Below the pieces are notes generated by a model, which saw only the letters and a list, made by a program, of their open reading frames with translations, did no database searches and had not been told where the DNA came from. This document shows positions 18,378-27,319 of a stretch of DNA of 37,892 nucleotides, one piece after another. Each line of letters starts with the position of its first letter. Position 1 is the first letter of the stretch. This stretch comes from Arenicellales bacterium (GTDB lineage: Bacteria; Pseudomonadota; Gammaproteobacteria; Arenicellales; JAANXG01): the NCBI GenBank assembly GCA_030066885.1, contig JASJAT010000046.1, positions 1 through 37,892 of the forward strand. Direction: 5' to 3'. The translations under genes and the position numbers were made by a program.

Positions 18378-18835
18378 CCGTAACTCCTTATTGATAGATT
18401 GGTCAAACCATTGGCGCTAAATATCAACACAAATTGAAGTAACCCCTCTACACTCCGGGCCTATGGCCTTCCGACACCAAGTCGCGAAACGTGCGCGAGA
18501 CAAAAACTTTATACTATTCGACTCAGGATCGAGTCTCAGTAAAAGACCGCCTTTGGCCCCAAGATGGCGTTGGGTCTTAGCAAAGTGTGATAAAAACTTC
18601 GTTCTAAAAGAAACAGACCAAATACTCCTGGGACGGAGCACGTGCCCTTCCTTTAGAACGTTATACGAAGTGGATAAATTCATACAGAGATATAAAGGTC
18701 GAGAGGATTAGCCTGATTCCTCTTTATTCAGTATCCTTTCCAGGGTTGTGTGTATCTATGGGATAACGCGCACTCCTTACGAAGAAGCCGACTTTTTTAC
18801 TAAATTGGTCCACACCTTTTAATATATATGGAATC

Positions 18836-19225
18836 ATGAGACCGTTTACCTTGTTACCCGCGATTGCTTTTCTGGTTTTTAGTGTTGGCCAAGCTCAAGA
18901 TAACACATCTGGCACGGTCGAATTCAAACCTGATCGGTTGAAATTTAAGGTTGTCCTGGATCGTTGCGTTTCGAAGAAAGTAAAAGCGATCAACCGCGGA
19001 AGCGCAAGTATCATGGAACCGGTGTTCAGTCTGCAGGGCACGAAGGAGTTCCGCATTGATAATAATTTTCAGAAGTGCCCCAATCCACTCGAGCCTGGTC
19101 AAGTCTGCAGCGTTTACATCGCCTTCTGTCCGCGTAACATAGGCACCTCAGAAGCCAAGCTGTTTTTCTCGGGCACAGAAACAGGCGTAAAGTTGACTGG
19201 TCGTAGCCGGCAGCAAGGAAGGTAG
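18836..19225 (+). CDS. Small secreted protein with a choice-of-anchor/ASH-like beta-sandwich domain
   Basis: Signal peptide 'MRPFTLLPAIAFLVFSVGQAQ'; 'FSLQGTKEFRIDNNFQKCPNPLEPGQVCSVYIAFCPRNIGTSEAKLFFSGTE' typical of this domain. Confidence 0.7.
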   Translation: MRPFTLLPAIAFLVFSVGQAQDNTSGTVEFKPDRLKFKVVLDRCVSKKVKAINRGSASIMEPVFSLQGTKEFRIDNNFQKCPNPLEPGQVCSVYIAFCPRNIGTSEAKLFFSGTETGVKLTGRSRQQGR

Positions 19226-19293
19226 ACGGGTAGGTTACGAGGAATCGATTTACGGTTGATTGGTTTTTACACGACGATTTAGACGACAAAGCA

Positions 19294-19791
19294 GTGGGAA
19301 GATTGAGTGTACTTTGGGGGTTGGGCGGGATATCGGTTTTGTTACTCTACGCGATAGCTAGACTGACAGGTATTGGCCTTGATTCGTTTGCTTTCGACTA
19401 TCGCTGGTACCATTGGTTGTTGTTATTTCTGAATGTTGCGTTTATGGCCTACTCCGAAGGGTACAAAGGCTTTCAAAAGGCATATTCTCCTCGATTGGCG
19501 GCTCGCATTAAGTACATGCGTGACTATCCTAGGCTCTCTCATTTTCTATTAGCACCTTTGTTTAGTATGGGTTACTTCCACACAACTCGAAGACGCCTTG
19601 TTACCACCTACGCGATGACTGCAGCTATCATTGTGTTTATATATGTAGCACACCAACTGCCCCAGCCTTGGCGTGGTATTTTAGACATTGGTGTGGTAGT
19701 AGGTCTGTCTTGGGGTTTGATTTCGATACTGATATATAGCTGGCAAGCGCTGACCTGGAATGAGTTCCCCTATTCGCCGGAGGTACCTTAG
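19294..19791 (+). CDS. Hypothetical integral membrane protein
   Basis: 165 aa with about four hydrophobic helices. Confidence 0.7.
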   Translation: MGRLSVLWGLGGISVLLLYAIARLTGIGLDSFAFDYRWYHWLLLFLNVAFMAYSEGYKGFQKAYSPRLAARIKYMRDYPRLSHFLLAPLFSMGYFHTTRRRLVTTYAMTAAIIVFIYVAHQLPQPWRGILDIGVVVGLSWGLISILIYSWQALTWNEFPYSPEVP

Positions 19792-19861
19792 TTGGATACC
19801 GCAGGATTATTTTTGACAAGGTTGCGCGATGCGCGGCCTTGTGGGTCCAATCGACAGACGG

Positions 19862-20734
19862 TTAACCCGGATTTTTGGCGCTAATTTTCCAGGAACTGGA
19901 TTGCATGACGATGCCTTCGGGCGTTTCGTATTGACTCAACTCTTTTTTTAACGCGCGAACAATTTCATCATGTTTTTGTTCAGCTTCCTCACCGGCTTCC
20001 CGGTAGACTTCACCGGCTGGCCCTAGCGCAAGCTGGAAGCCTACGGCGTCGTCCGGATTGTTCCCCACCATCAACGGAGCATCAATGCGCTCGAATTGGA
20101 TGTCGTTATAACCCGCAATTTCTAGTTGTTTAGTAACCATTTCCTGGTCGGCCATAGAAAACGGACCGGGGCCACACGTTCTGGCATCCTCACCTGGAGG
20201 TGGTAGATAGTCGAGCACGATGCCTTTCGGCAAACCCAACCATGGATTGTCGTCGATAGTACGCCATACAATCATGACCATCTCACCCTCCTGCCTGAGT
20301 GATGACCGCATGCTGCGTAAACCCGCCACCGGGTTTTCGAAGAACTGGGTACCAAACCGTGCAAAACAAAAGTCGTGAACGCTTTTAAACGGATAACCCT
20401 GTACGTCGGCTTCGACGAACTCGATAATGTCATCGACGCCTGCGGCTTTAGCATCCCGGCGGCCAAATTCCAAGAAAGCGTCACAACAGTCAAGAGCCAT
20501 CACGGAACCTGTGGGACCAACCCGTTGTGCAAACAGTATGGCAGTGTCTCCAAAGCCACAACCGACATCGACAACTTTGTCGCCTTCATAGACGTTGAGT
20601 GATGAAAAAATCTTTTCGCTGTGATGGTTGAGCCCACCCACCAGTATATGTTTGTACTTCACGAATTTTGGTACAAGGATCTCATTCCAAAACTCGACAA
20701 ATTCGGTGTTTCCATCGGGCACAACTGTACTCAT
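19862..20734 (-). CDS. Class I SAM-dependent methyltransferase
   Basis: 'GDKVVDVGCGFGDTAILFAQRVGPTGSVMALDCC' motif I; 'FARFGTQFFENPVAGLRSMRSSLRQEGEMVMIVW'. Confidence 0.88.
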   Translation of the reverse strand: MSTVVPDGNTEFVEFWNEILVPKFVKYKHILVGGLNHHSEKIFSSLNVYEGDKVVDVGCGFGDTAILFAQRVGPTGSVMALDCCDAFLEFGRRDAKAAGVDDIIEFVEADVQGYPFKSVHDFCFARFGTQFFENPVAGLRSMRSSLRQEGEMVMIVWRTIDDNPWLGLPKGIVLDYLPPPGEDARTCGPGPFSMADQEMVTKQLEIAGYNDIQFERIDAPLMVGNNPDDAVGFQLALGPAGEVYREAGEEAEQKHDEIVRALKKELSQYETPEGIVMQSSSWKISAKNPG

Positions 20735-20962
20735 TTGGTCCTCCGACGACCGTTCAATCGCAATTCTCAGCGGGCCTATTATAATTGATCGCAGGCAAGA
20801 TTCTGTCTAACTTACCCGCGTTCGCCGAAAGTTTTGTCGATTTTTATCACCTGTGTTCAGCCGAGAGTGAAATGAATCCTGGTGTTACGTGTTCGACATC
20901 GATACTACAAACTCCCGATAATCAGTTGCCATTGCGACCTGGTCGAAAAAGAGGTTCTTAAC

Positions 20963-21751
20963 ATGAGTGGATGTGAAGTCGAATATGACGAACAGGAATC
21001 GAGAACAACCGAACGTGCTTATCAAACGCCTGAAATAACGGCTCAAAGAGTGGCAACGTTACAAGCCTTGTCCTTGCGTACCGGTGAGTCTGTTTTGGAT
21101 ATTGGGGTGGGTCCTGGTTTGCTTTCTTATGATATGGCGCAGTTGGTGGGTGAGAAGGGCAGGATAGTGGGTATTGATAACGCCTCAGCTATGGTAGCGA
21201 TAGCGCAAAATCGTTGTGGTGGTTTTGCACAGGTTGAGATTGCCTTAGGTGACGCTCAACATTTAGAGTTTACAGACGCTGACTTTGATGCCGCGGTTTG
21301 TGTTCAAGTTCTGCTATACATCCCGGAAGTACGGAAAGCGTTGGTGGAGATGCATAGGGTGCTTAATCCGGGAGGGCGGGTTGTAATTATAGAAACGGAT
21401 TGGCGCGGTTTGGTATTGAATTCCTCTTTCCCGGAATTAACGGAAAAAATGATCGCAAGTTGGGACGCTGCTGTGTCCAGCCCTCAGCTGCCACCGGTAC
21501 TGGAGCAAATGCTTAAGCGAGTTGGCTTTAGCGGTGTGTCAGTGATGGCGGTTCCGGTCCTCGCTAATAGTTATGTTAAGGGCAACTATGCACATACCAT
21601 GTTAAACCAGCTAAGTGAGTATGCGGTTAAACAGAACAGAGTGACAAAATCACAGGCACAAGAGTGGCTCGGTGACCTTAGCCGCAAGCAAAGCGATGGC
21701 GCTTTTTTCTTTTGCGTAAATCGATTTTTATTCAAGGCATTCCGACGGTAG
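20963..21751 (+). CDS. Class I SAM-dependent methyltransferase (ORF track starts at 20882)
   Basis: 'GESVLDIGVGPGLLSYDMAQLVGEKGRIVGIDNA', 'MHRVLNPGGRVVIIETDW'; internal Met MSGCEVEYDEQ is the likelier start. Confidence 0.87.
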   Translation: MSGCEVEYDEQESRTTERAYQTPEITAQRVATLQALSLRTGESVLDIGVGPGLLSYDMAQLVGEKGRIVGIDNASAMVAIAQNRCGGFAQVEIALGDAQHLEFTDADFDAAVCVQVLLYIPEVRKALVEMHRVLNPGGRVVIIETDWRGLVLNSSFPELTEKMIASWDAAVSSPQLPPVLEQMLKRVGFSGVSVMAVPVLANSYVKGNYAHTMLNQLSEYAVKQNRVTKSQAQEWLGDLSRKQSDGAFFFCVNRFLFKAFRR

Positions 21752-21816
21752 GAGCAGTGTCTTTACCGGCACGACGGGGATTAAGTCGTTATTCCCGTAT
21801 GCTTTTCATACCTGTT

Positions 21817-21841
21817 ATTCCCGCATGTTGTTAGCGGGAAT
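21817..21841. repeat. dRS3-like inverted repeat
   Basis: ATTCCCGCATGTTGTTAGCGGGAAT, nearly identical to 5772-5796. Confidence 0.7.
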
Positions 21842-21975
21842 CCACCTTGGATCGCGGTAAGGGCGTTGTTTCAAATGAATTCCGGTTCTGCGCCCGACTC
21901 CTTAGGTCCTTGCGAGTTTTGTGTTTTGGCTGTAGGTGGCGGGCCACGCTCGCCGCTCCTACGATAGACTGAACC

Positions 21976-24900
21976 TTAGGATTGCTGTAACGCTTCGTCC
22001 AAAGCAGGGATAGCGGCTAGCAAACCGACTTGTTCGGCCTGACTTCGCAAATTCACAAGGTGAGCAGTAGTTTCCTCGTCTTGGCCGTTTGATGAATGTC
22101 GTGCCAGGGCCCTTGCACGATCGATAAAGAATGCACTCCGGGGTAGGGGTTCAGGTCGGCAAAATTCTTCCAATGCATTTGCATATCGGTGCACCTCATC
22201 CCATTGTTGCCAGCGGAGTGAAGTTTCCATGGCCATCCGGTAAAAAGCGAAATAGTTGTGACCGACACAATTGCCGCTCAATATTTCTTCACCCTGTTGC
22301 AGGGCTCGCTGACTTTGATCATGTTCGGGTTCTACGAATGCTAGGGTGGCGAGTACCCAAGGGCCCACAAAACCAATGCTCGTTTGACGAGAAATATCCG
22401 TTGCTTCTTTCAGCAATTTGACGATTTCACTGCGCGCTACATTCTTTTCAAGTTTGATTCTTGCCAACTGGGTAATCAAAAAAGGATTGAACCGATTGGC
22501 ACCAAGCTTATCCGCGATAGCGAGGCCACGCTCGATATGTTCGGCTGCGGACTCATAGTCAGCGAGTTCGATGAGAGTGCGACCAGCTGCCAAACGTGCC
22601 ACCATCTCAGCTCTTAGATAGTTGTGTGCCGTGGCAGACTCAATCGCATCCAGGGCTTCCGACAACGATTGTCTTACCTCATTCATGTAAAGCTGGGTCC
22701 AGGCCAGCATGTACTGATTGCCTGCCACAATGTGGTAATGCTGGTGTTGTTTCGAAAGTTCTATGGAGCGCTGAAAATGCTCGTGCGCCGTGCGCATGCG
22801 GCCCTTTGAATAATGTGCATCGCCCAACCCAGCCAGCGCCCTCGCTTCGTTTTCGGTGTCACCTGCTTGCTGCGAAAATTGTAGCGCGCGCTCATGTTCC
22901 TGTAAGCATCCCTCGGTGTTGCCGAGAGGAAAGTACAGATTCCCGCGAAGATGATGAATGCGAGTTAGCTTAGCAACGTGTTGTCTTTCACTGGCAAGTG
23001 CTTGCGCCTCAGTCAATGCCTCTAAAGCGGTTTCATATTCATCGGTCAATCGCATGTTACCGGCCAATCCGATCAGTGCTTCGCACCGGTCTTCGGCGTC
23101 TTCTGCGATATCCAAAACCCGTCTATACGCCTCCATTGACATTTCTGTCGAGCCTTGGTGATGTAACAGCTCCGCTGACTTCAACCAATATCCAATGGCC
23201 CGTTTAGGCAGGTTGGCAGCGGTGTAATGATGCGCCAACAATGCGGGTTCAGTTTGTGCTTTCTCTGGAAATTCCTCCTCAAGTACTTGGGCAATGCGAC
23301 TGTGATACTGGTGGCGTTTACTTCTAAGTAAGGATGCATACGCCGCGTCCTGAACCAATGCGTGCTTAAACTGACAAGTCACATTCGGTGGCAAGCCATA
23401 GCGATAAATCAACTCGGCTTTTTCAAGTTGCGCTAACGCGGTTTCCAAGTCTGATTCCGATAGATCGCTGACGGCTAATAGCAGCTCGCGACTAAAGTTT
23501 CGACCTATGGTGGCGGCCAACTGTGCCACTTCCTTAACGGGCGCCAAACGGTCGAGCCTCGCCATAAGCGAGTCTTGCAGCGAAGCGGGTATAGCCAGGG
23601 GTGGTATTGGGCCGGTCAATTCGTAGTGAGTTTCTGCGTCTGTAAGCAAACCTGATTCCAGAATGGTTTTAGTCAACTCCTCGACAAAGAGTGGCACGCC
23701 ATCTGTTTTCGCCACGATTTGATCCAAGAGCTCTTGTGGTAGACCTTTTCTGTTGGTGATCTCATTGACCATGGCAACCGTTTCACGACGGCTCAATCTG
23801 TTCAGGGTCAAAACCGTAACCTGACCTCGACTGCTCCACGGCGATTCAAACTCGAGCCTATAAGTGATGACCAACAGCATCGGTAAGCGTGGGATGCGGT
23901 CGATAATCAAGTTAAGAAGCTCTCTGGTGGAGGTATCTATCCAATGTACATCTTCAACCACCATTACTATGGGATTTTGTATAGCCATCGCTTCTATGAT
24001 GGCCATCAGCACCTCGAGGGTTTTGATCTTGGCTTCGTCCGGCGGTAGCGTCAGCGGAGGATAGTCTTCGCCAGTGGGGATGGATAACAATGACCCTAAG
24101 ATAGGTACGCATTCACGCGGTGGCAGGTTAAGGGCGGCTAAGGTATTGGTCAGCTTATCCAGTTTCGCAACCGCGTCATCGAGTTGATCGAAACGAAGCG
24201 CTCGACCAAGCTGATCGATCTGTGGATACAAAGCTGTGTTCTGGTGATATGGAGAACAATAGAAAAGAATGCGGTTGGGATTCTCACTTTTAATCCGTTT
24301 TTGAAATCTTTCCAGGATTCTGGATTTACCCACACCCGCTTCGCCGGAAAGTAATACAACTTGGCCGTCACCCTCCTTTGCTTGTTCCCAACGTTTCATC
24401 AACAAGCCGATCTCCTCGTCGCGCCCCACCAGCGGGGTTAGTCCGCGTGTGGCCGCTGCTTCAAACCGGCTGCCGATCTTGCTCTCACCCAATACGTGCC
24501 AGGCGCGCACCGGCTCGGAAATCCCTTTGAGCTTGAGATCTTCAACGGATTCATACTCAAAACGGCCGACGGTGAGTTCGTGTGTGGAAGCAGAAATGAC
24601 TATGGAATTGGGTGCTGCCGCACTTTGTAAACGGGCGGCAAGGTTTGGTGTTTCGCCGGCCGCTGCACTTTCCTGGGACGCGCCTTCGCCAATTGAATCG
24701 CCCACAACAACGGAGCCAGTTGCAATTCCGACGCGGACTTTAAGCTCGTTTTCAGGACCCGAGCGAGACGGATCTTGCCAGGTGCGCAGCCTCGGCCCGA
24801 CGCGGCTGTTTAGTTGGGGCATGGCCCGCACGACATCGAGCGCTGCCCGCACCGCCCTTTCGGCATCGTCTTCATGCGCCTTCGGGTACCCGAAATAGGC

Positions 24901-25305
24901 TAATATCCCATCACCCATGTAACGGGCCACATAACCTTCGAATCGGTCAATCGCTGTTTTGCAGGTATCTTGGAAGGCACGGGTTACGTTGTTCAAATCT
25001 TCGGGATCGAGTTGCTGTGCCAGCACGGTGAAGTCAACGAGGTCACAAAACATTACGGTCAGCTGCCGCCGCTCCGCCTCCGGGCTTTCTTTAGCTGGGG
25101 GTACGCTCCGGGTCACTGTATCTCGGGCACGCAGTTCACCGATCGATTTGAGCAGCTTTTTGCGATGGCCGAGCGGTATATTGAGTTCTTTAAGGTCGTC
25201 GTCAACCAGCTCGACAACCGTTTCCAGGTCGACTGCGTTCTCGGCGAAAACGGTGGCATATTGATCAAGGCCAATCCGTTTAAGCCAATGCGCTAAATCG
25301 TTCAT
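21976..25305 (-). CDS. SAM-domain / class III cyclase / AAA ATPase / TPR multidomain signalling protein
   Basis: N-terminal SAM domain 'LAHWLKRIGLDQYATVFAENAVDLETVVELVDDDLKELNI'; cyclase 'LTVMFCDLVDFTVLAQQL', 'GYVARYMGDGILAYFGYP'; Walker A 'LLSGEAGVGKSRILERF'; C-terminal TPR-like helices. Confidence 0.93.
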   Translation of the reverse strand: MNDLAHWLKRIGLDQYATVFAENAVDLETVVELVDDDLKELNIPLGHRKKLLKSIGELRARDTVTRSVPPAKESPEAERRQLTVMFCDLVDFTVLAQQLDPEDLNNVTRAFQDTCKTAIDRFEGYVARYMGDGILAYFGYPKAHEDDAERAVRAALDVVRAMPQLNSRVGPRLRTWQDPSRSGPENELKVRVGIATGSVVVGDSIGEGASQESAAAGETPNLAARLQSAAAPNSIVISASTHELTVGRFEYESVEDLKLKGISEPVRAWHVLGESKIGSRFEAAATRGLTPLVGRDEEIGLLMKRWEQAKEGDGQVVLLSGEAGVGKSRILERFQKRIKSENPNRILFYCSPYHQNTALYPQIDQLGRALRFDQLDDAVAKLDKLTNTLAALNLPPRECVPILGSLLSIPTGEDYPPLTLPPDEAKIKTLEVLMAIIEAMAIQNPIVMVVEDVHWIDTSTRELLNLIIDRIPRLPMLLVITYRLEFESPWSSRGQVTVLTLNRLSRRETVAMVNEITNRKGLPQELLDQIVAKTDGVPLFVEELTKTILESGLLTDAETHYELTGPIPPLAIPASLQDSLMARLDRLAPVKEVAQLAATIGRNFSRELLLAVSDLSESDLETALAQLEKAELIYRYGLPPNVTCQFKHALVQDAAYASLLRSKRHQYHSRIAQVLEEEFPEKAQTEPALLAHHYTAANLPKRAIGYWLKSAELLHHQGSTEMSMEAYRRVLDIAEDAEDRCEALIGLAGNMRLTDEYETALEALTEAQALASERQHVAKLTRIHHLRGNLYFPLGNTEGCLQEHERALQFSQQAGDTENEARALAGLGDAHYSKGRMRTAHEHFQRSIELSKQHQHYHIVAGNQYMLAWTQLYMNEVRQSLSEALDAIESATAHNYLRAEMVARLAAGRTLIELADYESAAEHIERGLAIADKLGANRFNPFLITQLARIKLEKNVARSEIVKLLKEATDISRQTSIGFVGPWVLATLAFVEPEHDQSQRALQQGEEILSGNCVGHNYFAFYRMAMETSLRWQQWDEVHRYANALEEFCRPEPLPRSAFFIDRARALARHSSNGQDEETTAHLVNLRSQAEQVGLLAAIPALDEALQQS

Positions 25306-25443
25306 TTTTCCCCGGGCTGAATAAAAGGAAAAAGCTTACTATAAAAATGCTCTGGGCACGATTTTACAAGGGAGCACCTCGTCTACAGCGGATAACCGTG
25401 CTTTAATAGAGCTGGTACACCGCCAGCTAACGCGAAGGTAAAT

Positions 25444-25791
25444 ATGGGCCGACTCACCACACATGTCCTGGATACCGCCCAAGGCAAGCCCGGGGCGGGG
25501 ATAAGCATCAGCTTGTTTAAAGCGGACAACGAACGGCAGCTCGTTAAAACCGTCGCTACCAACAAAGACGGGCGAACGGATGAACCTCTCCTGGATGAGT
25601 CAGAATTCAAACCGGGGGCATGGGAGCTCGTTTTTGCTGTGGACAATTATTTTTCCAAAGCAGGGCTTGCTGTGGCTGATCCACCTTTTCTGGATCAAAT
25701 TACAGTCAGATTTACCATCTCCTCTGATACGCACTACCACGTCCCGCTTTTAGTTTCGCCATGGAGCTACTCCACCTACCGCGGAAGTTAA
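25444..25791 (+). CDS. hiuH: 5-hydroxyisourate hydrolase (transthyretin-like)
   Basis: 'LTTHVLDTAQGKPGAGISISLF', 'TNKDGRTDEPL', C-terminal 'HYHVPLLVSPWSYSTYRGS'. Confidence 0.95.
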   Translation: MGRLTTHVLDTAQGKPGAGISISLFKADNERQLVKTVATNKDGRTDEPLLDESEFKPGAWELVFAVDNYFSKAGLAVADPPFLDQITVRFTISSDTHYHVPLLVSPWSYSTYRGS

Positions 25792-25795
25792 TCTC

Positions 25796-27319
25796 ATGGC
25801 CGACACCAAACGTAACAATCCCGCAAAAAATGAGATCCGTTTCTTTCTGGACGACGAAGTCATCACTGTCAAGGATATAGATCCGACCAGAACCATCCTG
25901 CAATACCTGCGTGAGGATCTACGCTATACGGGGACCAAGGAAGGTTGCGCGGAGGGTGATTGCGGTGCCTGCACTGTGGTTTTGGGCGAGCTTGCCGGCG
26001 ACGACACCTTGAACCTGCGTGCAGTGAACTCCTGTATCCAGTTTTTACCCACCCTTGACGGTAAGCGGCTCTTTACAGTTGAAAGCTTGAGCGGACCGGG
26101 TGGCCCTCTGCATCCTGTACAAAAGGCCATGGTCGAGTGCCACGGATCGCAGTGTGGTTTCTGTACTCCCGGATTCGTGATGTCCTTGTTTGCGCTTTAC
26201 AAGTCCCAACAAAATCCCACGCGTAAAGATATCGACGACGCGTTGGCGGGTAATCTTTGTCGATGCACCGGTTACCGTCCTATCATCGACGCCGCGCAAA
26301 AAATGTATACCTACCAGACAGCATCGGCAAAATGGCTAACCCATCCTTTTAGGCACGAGGCCAAGCCATCGGAGGAAGAACAACAGATAATCGACAAGCT
26401 TAAATCTCTGCGTAGAGAGTGTAGCCTTGAGATTACATATAACGGGACCCGCTTTTTTATTCCAAACAGCATGCAGGTCCTCATCCAGCTTGCGGAAACC
26501 TACCCGGATGCTCATTTTCTTGCTGGCGGCACCGACGTTGGATTGTGGGTGACCAAACAGTTGCGGGAATTGGATTGCATCATATATATCGGCAATGTCG
26601 ATGAGCTTAAAAAGATTGCTGTTACGCAGGACCATATAGAAATTGGCGCAGCGGTGACTCTAACCGATGCCATGCCGATCCTGTTGGAGCATTACCCAGA
26701 ACTGGAAGAACTTTTTATTCGCTTTGCTTCACCGCCCATCCGCAATGCAGGGACTCTGGGTGGAAACATAGCGAATGGATCACCCATCGGTGATTCCATG
26801 CCGGCACTGATGACATTGGGAACGACTATTGTACTGCGTACCGCACGTTCGTCGCGTGAAGTTGAACTGGACCAGTTCTATATCGACTATCAGAAGAATG
26901 ACCGCCGTCCGGGCGAGGTGTTGGAACGAATCCGTGTTCCGCTGCCTAAGCCCAACACACATATCCGCAGTTACAAAGTCTCTAAAAGATTCGATCAGGA
27001 TATCTCAGCAGTGTGCGGTGCATATTGCATGCGGCTGGAGGAGGATAGGGTCGCCAGCATTAAGATCTCTTATGGTGGCCTCGCGGCAATTCCAAAGCGG
27101 GCGACGATTTGTGAGCAAGCTTTGCTCAAGAAATCTTGGAACGAGGCATCAGTGCAGACGGCCATGGCGAGCCTAGATCGGGATTTTCAACCGATTACGG
27201 ATATGCGTGCGAGCAGTCATTACCGAAGCACCATTGCTCGAAATCTGCTTTACAAATTCTATCTGGAAACTTCGGGTTTCGATCAAAATCAGACACGGGT
27301 CTACGACTATGGCCGGTAA
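25796..27319 (+). CDS. xdhA: Xanthine dehydrogenase small subunit (2Fe-2S and FAD domains)
   Basis: 'GCAEGDCGACTVVLGEL', 'CGFCTPGFVMSLFALY', 'LAGNLCRCTGYRPIIDAA', FAD-binding 'FLAGGTDVGLWV'. Confidence 0.95.
   Translation: MADTKRNNPAKNEIRFFLDDEVITVKDIDPTRTILQYLREDLRYTGTKEGCAEGDCGACTVVLGELAGDDTLNLRAVNSCIQFLPTLDGKRLFTVESLSGPGGPLHPVQKAMVECHGSQCGFCTPGFVMSLFALYKSQQNPTRKDIDDALAGNLCRCTGYRPIIDAAQKMYTYQTASAKWLTHPFRHEAKPSEEEQQIIDKLKSLRRECSLEITYNGTRFFIPNSMQVLIQLAETYPDAHFLAGGTDVGLWVTKQLRELDCIIYIGNVDELKKIAVTQDHIEIGAAVTLTDAMPILLEHYPELEELFIRFASPPIRNAGTLGGNIANGSPIGDSMPALMTLGTTIVLRTARSSREVELDQFYIDYQKNDRRPGEVLERIRVPLPKPNTHIRSYKVSKRFDQDISAVCGAYCMRLEEDRVASIKISYGGLAAIPKRATICEQALLKKSWNEASVQTAMASLDRDFQPITDMRASSHYRSTIARNLLYKFYLETSGFDQNQTRVYDYGR

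Noticed and set aside
27207-27308. 102-nt upstream extension of the xdhB ORF
   Set aside because: It lies in another frame inside xdhA; ATG at 27309 gives the expected XdhB start overlapping the xdhA stop.
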